Of a stretch of DNA of 32,593 nucleotides, positions 16,545-23,913 are shown in pieces; the stretch's first letter is position 1; every line of letters begins with the position of its first letter. The notes under the pieces are model-generated. The model was not told the DNA's origin and made no database searches. It saw only the letters and a program-made list of their open reading frames with translations. Both the position numbers and the translations under genes were made by a program. This stretch comes from an uncultured Dorea sp. (lineage in GTDB: Bacteria > Bacillota > Clostridia > Lachnospirales > Lachnospiraceae), in the NCBI GenBank assembly GCA_945870325.1, contig CAMBRQ010000029.1, forward strand, positions 1 through 32,593, given 5' to 3'.

Positions 16545-16809
16545 GTATCTCCATCTCCTTTTCCAGTGCCTCATACACTTCTTTTGGAATAGACTGCTTA
16601 AATGACCGTTCAAGCCCTCTGCTCTTCACAGCCTTTTCAAGGCATTCCTTCGACGGACAGATATAAGCGCCACGCCCGTTCTTCTTGCCGGTAGCATCCA
16701 GAAGGAACTCCCCTTCAGCAGTCCTGATGACACGAATCATCTCTTTTTTACTCTTCATTTTCTGACAGCCTACGCATTTACGCATCGGCAGTTTTTTATT
16801 TGCTCCCAA
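16531..16809 (-). CDS. rnpM: RNase P modulator RnpM (YlxR)
   Basis: A small YlxR-family protein; the family was recently linked to control of RNase P in Bacillus. The 92-residue product has the hallmark MRKCVGCQ near residue 9, ATGKKNGRGAYICPSKECL in the middle and a helical C-terminus. A TTG start at 16809 is likely: the AGGTGA sequence upstream is close to it and the next ATG lacks a ribosome site. The start is 8 nt after the nusA stop, and the end overlaps ylxQ. Confidence 0.93.
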   Translation of the reverse strand: MGANKKLPMRKCVGCQKMKSKKEMIRVIRTAEGEFLLDATGKKNGRGAYICPSKECLEKAVKSRGLERSFKQSIPKEVYEALEKEMEILESE

Positions 16810-16817
16810 ATAATCAC

Positions 16818-18032
16818 CTATTCCTCACCTATCTCTTCAAATACGATCTCATCTTCTGCGTTATAGTCATCTGCATACTCATCTGCATACTCATCTGCAT
16901 ATTCTTCTGTATACTCTTCTTCGTATGGCTCTTCATACTCTTCTTCGTATACACCCTCACTCATCAGTTCCAGATAGTTCTCCGGCAGTTCGCCAGACTC
17001 AATCGCCTGTGTCTCACTCTTAATATCAATCTTATATCCGGTCAGTCTTGCAGCAAGTCTTGCATTCTGACCTTCCTTACCAATTGCAAGAGATAACTGA
17101 TAGTCCGGAACAATAACGCTAGCTGTCTTATCATCCGGATCAGCCATTACGGAGATAACTTTTGCCGGGCTTAATGCATTCTCGATCAAGATTCCCGGGT
17201 TATCACTCCAATTGATAATATCAATCTTCTCTCCACGAAGTTCATTTACAATTGCATTGACTCTCGCACCGTTCATGCCGACACATGCTCCAACAGGATC
17301 CACATCCGGATCATTAGACCATACTGCAATCTTCGTTCTGCTTCCTGCTTCTCTGGCGATACTCTTAATCTCTACAACTCCATCCTTAACCTCTGTCACC
17401 TCTGCCTCGAACAGACGCTTTACAAGTTCCGGATGTGTACGGGATACCAGAATCTTCGGTCCCTTGGTTGTATTCTTCACTTCTACGATATATAACTTGA
17501 TACGCTCGGTTGGCTTAAATACTTCGCCTTTCACCTGCTCATTCTCTGTCAGCATTGCATCTGCTTTTCCAAGATTAATGCTTACATTCTTACCTACATA
17601 GCGCTGAACGATACCAGTCACGATATCCTTCTCTTTTTCAAAATACTGATCATACACTACCTTGCGCTCCTCTTCACGGATCTTCTGTAAGATCAGGTTC
17701 TTGGCATTCTGTGTGGCAATACGTCCGAATGACTTGGATTCAATCGGAATCTGGACAATGTCTCCCAGTTCATACTGGCTGTCAATCTCTTTTGCGTCCT
17801 CCAGGCTGATCTGCTCTAGTTTATCCTCTACCTCTTCTACAACCGTCTTCTCTGCAAAAAGCCGATAATCACAGGTTGTTCTATCCATAATTAATTTGAT
17901 ATTATCAGCCTTGCCAAAATGATTCTTGCAGGCATTCAACAAAGAATTCTCAATCGCATCCAGCAATGTTTCTTTACTGATATCCTTCTCCTTCTCCAAT
18001 ATATTCAACGCTTCTAATAATTCTGTGTTCAT
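16818..18032 (-). CDS. nusA: Transcription factor NusA
   Basis: NusA binds RNA polymerase and nascent RNA and controls pausing, termination and antitermination. In the 404-residue product the N-terminal polymerase-binding domain (about 1-125) is followed by S1 (about 135-200), KH1 (about 230-280, with GACVGMNGARVNAIV) and KH2 (about 300-345, with LAIGKEGQNARLAARLTG). An unusual, strongly acidic C-terminal tail (about 365-404) consists of repeats such as EEYEEPYEEEY and ADEYADEYAD. The AR-type C-terminal repeats of E. coli NusA are absent, as is normal for Firmicutes. AGGAGG precedes the ATG, 18 nt after rimP. Confidence 0.97.
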   Translation of the reverse strand: MNTELLEALNILEKEKDISKETLLDAIENSLLNACKNHFGKADNIKLIMDRTTCDYRLFAEKTVVEEVEDKLEQISLEDAKEIDSQYELGDIVQIPIESKSFGRIATQNAKNLILQKIREEERKVVYDQYFEKEKDIVTGIVQRYVGKNVSINLGKADAMLTENEQVKGEVFKPTERIKLYIVEVKNTTKGPKILVSRTHPELVKRLFEAEVTEVKDGVVEIKSIAREAGSRTKIAVWSNDPDVDPVGACVGMNGARVNAIVNELRGEKIDIINWSDNPGILIENALSPAKVISVMADPDDKTASVIVPDYQLSLAIGKEGQNARLAARLTGYKIDIKSETQAIESGELPENYLELMSEGVYEEEYEEPYEEEYTEEYADEYADEYADDYNAEDEIVFEEIGEE

Positions 18033-18050
18033 TGTATCTCTCCTCCTAAT

Positions 18051-18518
18051 CTAAAAATCAAACGCCAGACGGATAAGCGCGATATCGCTTTTTTCAAATG
18101 TTCTTACAGTCTCATCTTCCATCTCTATAGTTACCGTCTTGTCATCATAACTCTTCAGAATTCCGGTGAATTCTTTCTGCTTCTCAATCATGCGGTAGGT
18201 TCTGATCTCAACTTCCTCTCCCAGACTTCTCTTGTAGTCCTTTTCTTTCTTAAGAGGTCTTCCAAGCCCCGGTGAACTCACCTCCAGAATATACGCATCA
18301 TCAATATAATCCTTCTCATCCAGAATGTCAGAAAGCCTCCGGCTTACTACTTCACAGTCATCAACAGTAATTCCACCTGGTTTATCAATATATGCACGGA
18401 GATACCAGGTTCCGCCTTCTTTTACATACTCCACATCCACCAGTTCGAATCCATGCTCATCTACAATAGGCATCAGAATCTCTTCCGTCTTCTGTTCATA
18501 AATCTCTCTTTTCGCCAA
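18051..18518 (-). CDS. rimP: Ribosome maturation factor RimP
   Basis: RimP assists maturation of the 30S subunit. The 155-residue product carries the family motifs GFELVDVEYVKEGGTWYLRAYID near the N-terminus, DDCEVVSRRLSDILDE, and the signature YILEVSSPGLGRPLK, followed by an Sm-like C-terminal domain. I chose the TTG at 18518 (AKREIYEQ follows): GGAGG lies 9 nt upstream and the length is normal. The longer frame to 18542 would start inside the ribosome site region. It is the first gene of the operon. Confidence 0.95.
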   Translation of the reverse strand: MAKREIYEQKTEEILMPIVDEHGFELVDVEYVKEGGTWYLRAYIDKPGGITVDDCEVVSRRLSDILDEKDYIDDAYILEVSSPGLGRPLKKEKDYKRSLGEEVEIRTYRMIEKQKEFTGILKSYDDKTVTIEMEDETVRTFEKSDIALIRLAFDF

Positions 18519-18543
18519 TCTACAATTCCTCCTTATCAACAAA

Positions 18544-18569
18544 GAAGAGTGAACTTTCGTTCACTCTTC
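18544..18569 (-). promoter_or_regulatory. Leader hairpin with GAAA tetraloop ahead of rimP
   Basis: A perfect 11-bp stem (18544-18554 with 18559-18569) closes a 4-nt loop that reads GAAA in the minus-strand RNA, a stable GNRA tetraloop. It ends about 10 nt before the rimP ribosome site. The sequence after the stem is only moderately U-rich, so attenuation is possible but not clear; it may protect the 5' end. Confidence 0.55.
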
Positions 18570-18597
18570 TGCCGATTTCCTTATGTAACTGTAAGGT

Positions 18598-18626
18598 AGT
18601 ATAGCACCTTATATCAGAAAAATCAA
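18598..18626 (-). promoter_or_regulatory. Promoter of the rimP-nusA-infB operon
   Basis: On the minus strand TTGATT (18621-18626) and TATACT (18598-18603) are separated by exactly 17 nt. It lies upstream of the GAAA-loop hairpin and rimP, with the start of transcription expected near 18591. Confidence 0.75.
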
Positions 18627-18654
18627 GGGATTTTATCCATTTTTTCAAACCCTT
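18616..18654 (-). terminator. Probable terminator of the sigma/anti-sigma unit
   Basis: On the minus strand AAGGGTTT pairs with AAATCCCTT (one bulge; 18625-18654), followed by GATTTTT. It lies 13 nt after the anti-sigma-like gene stop and overlaps the -35 of the rimP promoter. The stem is short (about 8 bp with a bulge), so efficiency is uncertain. Confidence 0.5.
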
Positions 18655-18666
18655 CTTTTCCATTCC

Positions 18667-20073
18667 CTATTGCCTGATATCAATAAACACATTATCATCC
18701 CCACTTGGACTGGTACTCAGATACATCTCCTCCAGCCTATCCTCATCTACCAGGTATCCCAGATGACAGGTTACGGTCTCTCCTCTGCTAAGTTTTATCC
18801 AGTAATAGTGCGGATCTGCATGATTCGTCAGGGAGGCGTCAAAATACACCGGTTCTTCATTCATCTCTCTTTCTTTGATCTCGCCATCCTTCTTTAATTG
18901 CAGAAAACGGATTGGATAAAGCACACAATATTCATCCGTCATCTCGTTCTCTGCCTTCTCTTCTTTTCTGCCGATATCAAGTGTCAGATATACGAACTTC
19001 TTCTGAACAGTCTCTGATTCTCCATATGTATCTACTGTGTTCACTCCATCACCATATGTAATGTTCTCTCGCTCATAAGCCATAAGATTCCCACCAGCAT
19101 CCACGAATTCCTGCAGATCCTCCCATCCCTGAGTATCAAAATTCTCCTGTCTTAAGATACCGATATTATCCAGCACTTCCACTTTTGTCACCCTATACCG
19201 ATAACCAGAACTAAGAGCAGGATCTTCTTGCCATTCCTCCAGCCATTCTCCGACTTCATGCCATTCATTATTCACGTCCATAACCTCTGTCGGCTGCAAT
19301 TCATTACTGGATTTCTCTGCTTCCTCTGCCAGAGTTTCCTTTAGTGACTCTGCTGCAACTGCGTGTTCTTGATCCGTTTCTGTCAGGGTAATTCCCTTTG
19401 CTATTTTTATTGCCTCATCCTCTGTAATTCCATTTCCCAGAAATGCATTCACTACATAGCCATATTCTTCAAATATAACATACATGTTTTTGTCAAATTC
19501 CAGGCATTCATCCTTTTGAACCAGAATAACCGGATGCTCATTAGCAGTCAGTTCTTTATAATCCACCGAAAACTGATCCATGAACGTATACTCGTCTACA
19601 TCCATTTTCTTTATATTGAAACTTACACTGTGTGCATAACTTCCTTCTTCAAGTTCCTGAGGAACATTGAATTTCCATTCCCCCGTCCATGTCTCCACAC
19701 AGCCTTCCGGCAGATAATGAAAATCCACCTTTACCGGAACATATTTTTTATCATTTGGGGCTTCTTCATTCTTCTTTACATGCACACTAGTCTGATACTT
19801 CTCTTTTTGTACGGTTATATTGTAAATCTGACTTGCCGCATATACTGTTCCGGGAATCAGAACAACTGCCGCTGCCACTGCTGCGGCTACCCGATACTGA
19901 TAACATCTTCCGCCTTTATATCTTCTCTCTTTATCTCGAACCGCTTCCAATAGTTTCTCTTTTCTCGCCTGATATCCTGCCGAGAAAATGTGATCCTTAT
20001 TCATTGCATCAAATGCTTCTAATGTAATCTCTGGGAATTCTTCCTTTTTATTATTAAATTCGTGTAAACCCAT
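18667..20073 (-). CDS. Anti-sigma-like membrane protein
   Basis: Probably the regulator of the sigma factor encoded just upstream. The 468-residue product has an N-terminal cytoplasmic region (about 1-58), one membrane helix near 62-81 (VAAAVAAAVVLIPGTVYAAS), and a large extracellular region with no motif I can assign firmly. The segment YLPEGCVETW near 120 and the charged repeats recall the DUF4179/DUF4367-type anti-sigma proteins of Clostridia. I chose the ATG at 20073 (AGGAG at 9-nt spacing), not the ATG at 20082 that abuts the ribosome site. It overlaps the sigma gene end by 20 nt, so the two are coupled. The frame is intact, unlike the sigma gene. Confidence 0.7.
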   Translation of the reverse strand: MGLHEFNNKKEEFPEITLEAFDAMNKDHIFSAGYQARKEKLLEAVRDKERRYKGGRCYQYRVAAAVAAAVVLIPGTVYAASQIYNITVQKEKYQTSVHVKKNEEAPNDKKYVPVKVDFHYLPEGCVETWTGEWKFNVPQELEEGSYAHSVSFNIKKMDVDEYTFMDQFSVDYKELTANEHPVILVQKDECLEFDKNMYVIFEEYGYVVNAFLGNGITEDEAIKIAKGITLTETDQEHAVAAESLKETLAEEAEKSSNELQPTEVMDVNNEWHEVGEWLEEWQEDPALSSGYRYRVTKVEVLDNIGILRQENFDTQGWEDLQEFVDAGGNLMAYERENITYGDGVNTVDTYGESETVQKKFVYLTLDIGRKEEKAENEMTDEYCVLYPIRFLQLKKDGEIKEREMNEEPVYFDASLTNHADPHYYWIKLSRGETVTCHLGYLVDEDRLEEMYLSTSPSGDDNVFIDIRQ

Positions 20074-20592
20074 ATTTCTCATCTCCTATCATTGACTTTA
20101 TTTTCTGCAATGCTCTCTGCTGACGTTTCCGGACTGCCGCCTCACTGATTTCCAATACTGCTGCTGTTTCCTTTACTGATAACCGATGAAGACATCTGTA
20201 AATAACTACCTCTCTGTATTCCCGTGGGATAGAATCCAGCAACTGGCCAAGCGCCGTCTGATTTGCAATTCTTACTACGATTCTCATCATCTCATCCTGC
20301 TTATCCTCAATCTCTATGTCCCTAATGGGAGTACAGTTCTTTGAATCTGCCTGATTCCTTCTGTATTGGTCTATGGCAGCAGTTTTAATCGTATGTAATA
20401 CATATGCACGGCTTTTTGGGCTATCTATATCTTTCAGTTTTCTTATATTTTTCAGCAGCCTTACGAATGATCCTGCACCGCATCCTCTGCCTGCCATTCA
20501 TTATGCAGGATAGAAAACGCCACAGCATACATTTTCTGTTCGTATCGTTCATACAGTTTTTCCAGTTTCTGGCTGTCGCTTGCATTCTGCAT
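20054..20592 (-). pseudogene. Sigma-70 family factor with a 1-base frameshift
   Basis: An ECF-like sigma factor split over two frames. The 5' part starts at ATG 20592 and reads MQNASDSQKLEKLYERYEQK onward through region 2 up to EDAVQD, then stops at TAA 20461-20463 after 43 residues. The 3' part continues in the -1 frame from SFVRLLKN and holds the rest of region 2 and region 4 (SVKETAAVLEISEAAVRKRQ). Adding one T near 20470 joins them into a protein of about 180 residues of normal family length. No slippery heptamer is visible. It is either a real null allele or a sequencing error. The anti-sigma-like gene follows directly. Confidence 0.8.
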
Positions 20593-20636
20593 TTTTCTCA
20601 CATCCTTTTTTCGCGCTTATTTTGAACGTTCTAATA

Positions 20637-20642
20637 ATTATA
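20637..20642 (-). promoter_or_regulatory. Possible promoter -10 of the sigma gene
   Basis: TATAAT on the minus strand about 45 nt upstream of the sigma start. No good vegetative -35 lies at the right distance, so the gene may be read by its own sigma factor from another element, as is common for such pairs. Confidence 0.35.
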
Positions 20643-20683
20643 ACGAAGAAACAATCCCTGATGTGACCAAAATAAAGAAAAAA

Positions 20684-20716
20684 GAAAAAGATGAGTAGAA
20701 TTACTTTTTACTCATC
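20684..20716 (-). terminator. Intrinsic terminator of nudC
   Basis: On the minus strand GATGAGTA pairs with TACTCATC (8 bp; 20709-20716 with 20690-20697), followed by CTTTTTC. It lies 20 nt after the nudC stop codon and ahead of the sigma gene promoter region. Confidence 0.85.
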
Positions 20717-20735
20717 CTTTTCACATTCTGTACAG

Positions 20736-21578
20736 TTATTTTATTCCATTTTTAAATGCCATCATCATCTCATTCGTCAGGCTGCAATCATCTGGTTTCA
20801 CAGGAATCTCTTCCCTTTCAAACCACTCTGCCAACGCCAGTTCTTCTCGATCCAGCGTGATATTTTCTTCCCCGTCTAATTCACAGAAGAATCCCAACAG
20901 CAAGGTATCTGTAAATGACCAAGGCTGGCTCTTATAATAGGTAATATTCTTCACCTTTAGTCCGACCTCTTCCATTACTTCACGCTTTACCGTCTCTTCA
21001 ATGGTCTCCCCAATCTCCGCAAATCCGGCAAGCAGTGCATACTTCTTATACTCCCGCCCGGCATATTTAGACATCAGAAGACGATTGCCATGAGTCACGG
21101 CAATAATTACCGCCGGACAGATCTTGGGATATTCCATATTATGACATTCAGGGCAATACAGCATACGCTCTTTCACATCTTTCACCAATGACTTGCCGCA
21201 TCGTCCACAATACCGATGGCTTTCGTACCATCTATGAAGCTGCCAGCCCGTAATTCCGGCAAATCCCATGTACTTTGGATTCGCATTCCGGAAGATCTGC
21301 GTATCCTCCCAGACATACTCATTCAAAGCATCACAGGATACATGATTCCCAAGATAGAAACGCATACCGTCTATTGCAAATAGATATGTATAATCTTTGT
21401 AAAGTTTATCCCTGTCATTCCCTGCTTCTGCCTCTTCAAAGGCAGGAAATATAATCTCATCATTCTTATGCCTTACTAAAACCTTTCGACCGTCATAACA
21501 GAGCAAGAAACTATTCTTGTCTGGCGCCATTGGATGATATTCATTTTTATAATGATGGGGGCAAATGTCCTGTATCAT
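20736..21578 (-). CDS. nudC: NAD(H) pyrophosphatase NudC
   Basis: NudC hydrolyses NAD(H) to NMN(H) and AMP and, in several bacteria, removes NAD caps from RNA. The 280-residue product has a variable N-terminal domain, a zinc ribbon (CGRCGKSL with the second pair CPEC, near 122-140), the Nudix box GFAEIGETIEETVKREVMEEVGL at about 190-212, and the NudC signature SQPWSFTDTLLLGF near 224. The normal motif is SQPWPFP, so P to S and P to T changes occur here. It starts 20 nt after the parC stop with a weak ribosome site (GAAGGGA, 11-nt spacing), so it probably belongs to the parE-parC unit. Confidence 0.95.
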   Translation of the reverse strand: MIQDICPHHYKNEYHPMAPDKNSFLLCYDGRKVLVRHKNDEIIFPAFEEAEAGNDRDKLYKDYTYLFAIDGMRFYLGNHVSCDALNEYVWEDTQIFRNANPKYMGFAGITGWQLHRWYESHRYCGRCGKSLVKDVKERMLYCPECHNMEYPKICPAVIIAVTHGNRLLMSKYAGREYKKYALLAGFAEIGETIEETVKREVMEEVGLKVKNITYYKSQPWSFTDTLLLGFFCELDGEENITLDREELALAEWFEREEIPVKPDDCSLTNEMMMAFKNGIK

Positions 21579-21598
21579 AAGTACTGTGTCCCTTCTTT

Positions 21599-23839
21599 CT
21601 ATACTCTTGCTTTTGTTCCATTCCCATCTCTCTTCGCCATCTTCAGCCGGTTCAGTGTCACTTCCTTCTCACCATAGGTCACCTTTGCTTCTGTACCCTC
21701 TTCAAAAAGATATACTTGTTCCAGTTCATCATTCTTGCGAAGTTTGATTCCTCTCACGCCGATGGCGCCTTTCTTCTTCTCAGACACTTCCATGGCAGTA
21801 AATCTCAGGAAATATCCATCCTTCGTCTGAAGAACTACATTCTGATTCTCGCTGATTACCTGAACGCTGATCACTTCATCTTCCGCCTGAAGTTTTGTTG
21901 CTGAAATGGTTCTTTTTGCCACTTGGAATTCGGTTCCTTCCACCTTCTTAATCATGCCCTGCTTCGTCGCAAACAGCAGCCTTGCATAACGCATCTGTTC
22001 TGCATCGCAGATATACACAATCTCTTCCTGCGTGCTGTCATAATTACTTACATTATCTATCGGCAGTCCCTTGTCACGGAACTTTCCATAAGGCAGATCC
22101 AGGACTTTGACTTGATGCATCTTTCCTGTATTGGTAAACAGGCAGACTTTTCCCGTATTCATACAAGAAATCACATATTTATTCTCTGTATCCGCAGCCT
22201 CTTTATTCCTGCCATATATATTCGTATCTATCGTCTTCGCGTAGCCAAAGCGGTCCATCAGGAAGATCACTTCCTGCTCCTCAATCTTCTTCTCTTCGTA
22301 GACTGCTTCTTCAGCATTTTCAATCATGGTGCGGCGTTTTCGTGCGAATTCTGCCTTTATCTTCTCCAGATCTTCAATGATCACATCTGCCATGGAGTCA
22401 TAATTATTCAGGATATCTTCATATCTCGCAATCTTCTTCAACGTCTCATCATGCTCTTTCATCAGAGCCTCGATTTCCAGACCGATTAATTTGTACAGGC
22501 GCATCTCCAGGATTGCCGTAGCCTGACGCTCAGTAAATCTGAGCATAGCTGCCATCTTCTTGGAAATGCCGGACTTGAATTTAATGTTATCTGTTACGCC
22601 ATTCGTAAGACAAGCCTTTGCATCCTTCACAGACTGGCTTCCCCGTAGGATCTCGATAATCAAATCAATTACATCGCACGCTTTCATCAGACCTTCCTGA
22701 ATCTCTTTCTTGTCCTTCTCTTTATTCAGAAGTGTCTGATACTTCCTGGTCGCCAGTTCAAACTGGAAATCCACATGATGCTCAATGATCTTCTTAATCC
22801 CCATGGTCTCCGGTCTACCATCTGCAACGGCAAGCATATTCACACCGAAAGTATCCTCAAGACGTGTCTTCTTATAAAGCATATTGGTCAGGTTCTCGAT
22901 ATCTGCTCCACGCTTCAACTCAATCACGATTCGGATTCCTTCTTTGGAAGATTGATTCGAAATATCCACGATATCACTGGTCTTCTTAGATTCTACCAAC
23001 GCACAGACATCATTCAGGAATTTCCCAATCCCGGCACCGATCATAGTGTAAGGAATCTCTGTAATGACCAGGCGTTTCTTGCCGCCCTTCATCTCTTCTA
23101 CCTCTACCTTGCCGCGGATCTTGATCTTGCCTGTCCCTGTCTCATAGATATTCAGAAGATCATCTTTATTAACCACAATTCCACCCGTTGGGAAATCCGG
23201 ACCTTTGACGTATTTCATCAACTGTTTTGTGCTGATTTCATCATTCTTCATATAGGCTTTTACCGCATCAATGACTTCTCCCAAATTGTGCGTCGGAATG
23301 CTGGTCGCCATACCTACGGCAATACCTTCGGCACCATTGACCAGCAAGTTAGGAATCCGCACTGGCAGTACCTCCGGTTCTTTTTCCGTCTCATCAAAGT
23401 TCGGCATAAAGTCTACGATATCTTTATCCAAGTCTGCCAGGTATGCTTCCTGCGTAATCTTCGCAAGGCGCGCCTCTGTATAACGCATGGCAGCAGCCCC
23501 GTCTCCTTCAATGGAACCGAAGTTACCGTGCCCGTCAACCAGAATCATCCCTTTTTTGAAATCCTGCGCCATAACCACCAGTGCTTCATAGATGGAACTG
23601 TCTCCGTGAGGGTGGTATTTACCCATGGTATCTCCCACGATACGGGCACATTTCCGATAAGGCTTATCGTAACGGATACCCAGTTCATACATATCATAAA
23701 GGGTTCGCCGCTGTACCGGTTTCAATCCATCCCTGACATCCGGCAAGGCTCTCGCCACAATTACACTCATGGCGTAATCGATGTATGATTTCTTCATGAC
23801 ATCCGAATATTCAGTTCTAATAATCTGTGAATCCTGCAT
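21599..23839 (-). CDS. parC: DNA topoisomerase IV subunit A
   Basis: ParC is the DNA-cutting subunit of the type IIA enzyme that separates daughter chromosomes. The 746-residue product has the N-terminal winged-helix domain with the catalytic Tyr120 in [10 protein letters not shown], a quinolone-determining loop [11 protein letters not shown] with Ser81 and Glu85 (the susceptible-type residues), the tower and coiled coil, and a C-terminal beta-pinwheel. The GyrA box (QRRGGKG) is not seen, and the gene pairs with parE, so I name it parC rather than gyrA; a second gyrase-like pair cannot be excluded. The ATG follows AAAAGGAG, and a palindromic repeat precedes that site. Confidence 0.88.
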   Translation of the reverse strand: MQDSQIIRTEYSDVMKKSYIDYAMSVIVARALPDVRDGLKPVQRRTLYDMYELGIRYDKPYRKCARIVGDTMGKYHPHGDSSIYEALVVMAQDFKKGMILVDGHGNFGSIEGDGAAAMRYTEARLAKITQEAYLADLDKDIVDFMPNFDETEKEPEVLPVRIPNLLVNGAEGIAVGMATSIPTHNLGEVIDAVKAYMKNDEISTKQLMKYVKGPDFPTGGIVVNKDDLLNIYETGTGKIKIRGKVEVEEMKGGKKRLVITEIPYTMIGAGIGKFLNDVCALVESKKTSDIVDISNQSSKEGIRIVIELKRGADIENLTNMLYKKTRLEDTFGVNMLAVADGRPETMGIKKIIEHHVDFQFELATRKYQTLLNKEKDKKEIQEGLMKACDVIDLIIEILRGSQSVKDAKACLTNGVTDNIKFKSGISKKMAAMLRFTERQATAILEMRLYKLIGLEIEALMKEHDETLKKIARYEDILNNYDSMADVIIEDLEKIKAEFARKRRTMIENAEEAVYEEKKIEEQEVIFLMDRFGYAKTIDTNIYGRNKEAADTENKYVISCMNTGKVCLFTNTGKMHQVKVLDLPYGKFRDKGLPIDNVSNYDSTQEEIVYICDAEQMRYARLLFATKQGMIKKVEGTEFQVAKRTISATKLQAEDEVISVQVISENQNVVLQTKDGYFLRFTAMEVSEKKKGAIGVRGIKLRKNDELEQVYLFEEGTEAKVTYGEKEVTLNRLKMAKRDGNGTKARV

Positions 23840-23854
23840 ATTTTTCTCCTTTTA

Positions 23855-23887
23855 GGGACGTAGTAAAATGCACTTTTACTACGTCCC
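23855..23887. repeat. Perfect palindromic repeat, copy 2
   Basis: A perfect 14-bp inverted repeat (23855-23868 with 23874-23887, arm core GACGTAGTAAAA, loop TGCAC), almost identical to the palindrome after pnp. On the minus strand it ends only a few bases before the parC ribosome site and could also fold in the parE-parC mRNA. It has no T tract. Confidence 0.85.
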
Positions 23888-23913
23888 AAACTAACAAATG
23901 TGGTGTACCTAAC

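Noticed and set aside
20461-20480. Programmed -1 frameshift as an explanation for the split sigma factor
   Set aside because: No slippery heptamer or downstream stem is visible at the junction, and a single missing T explains it more simply.
22775-23788. 337-codon open frame on the plus strand inside parC
   Set aside because: It lies wholly antisense to the conserved catalytic part of parC; its composition (His, Ile and Phe rich) is typical of a reverse-frame shadow.
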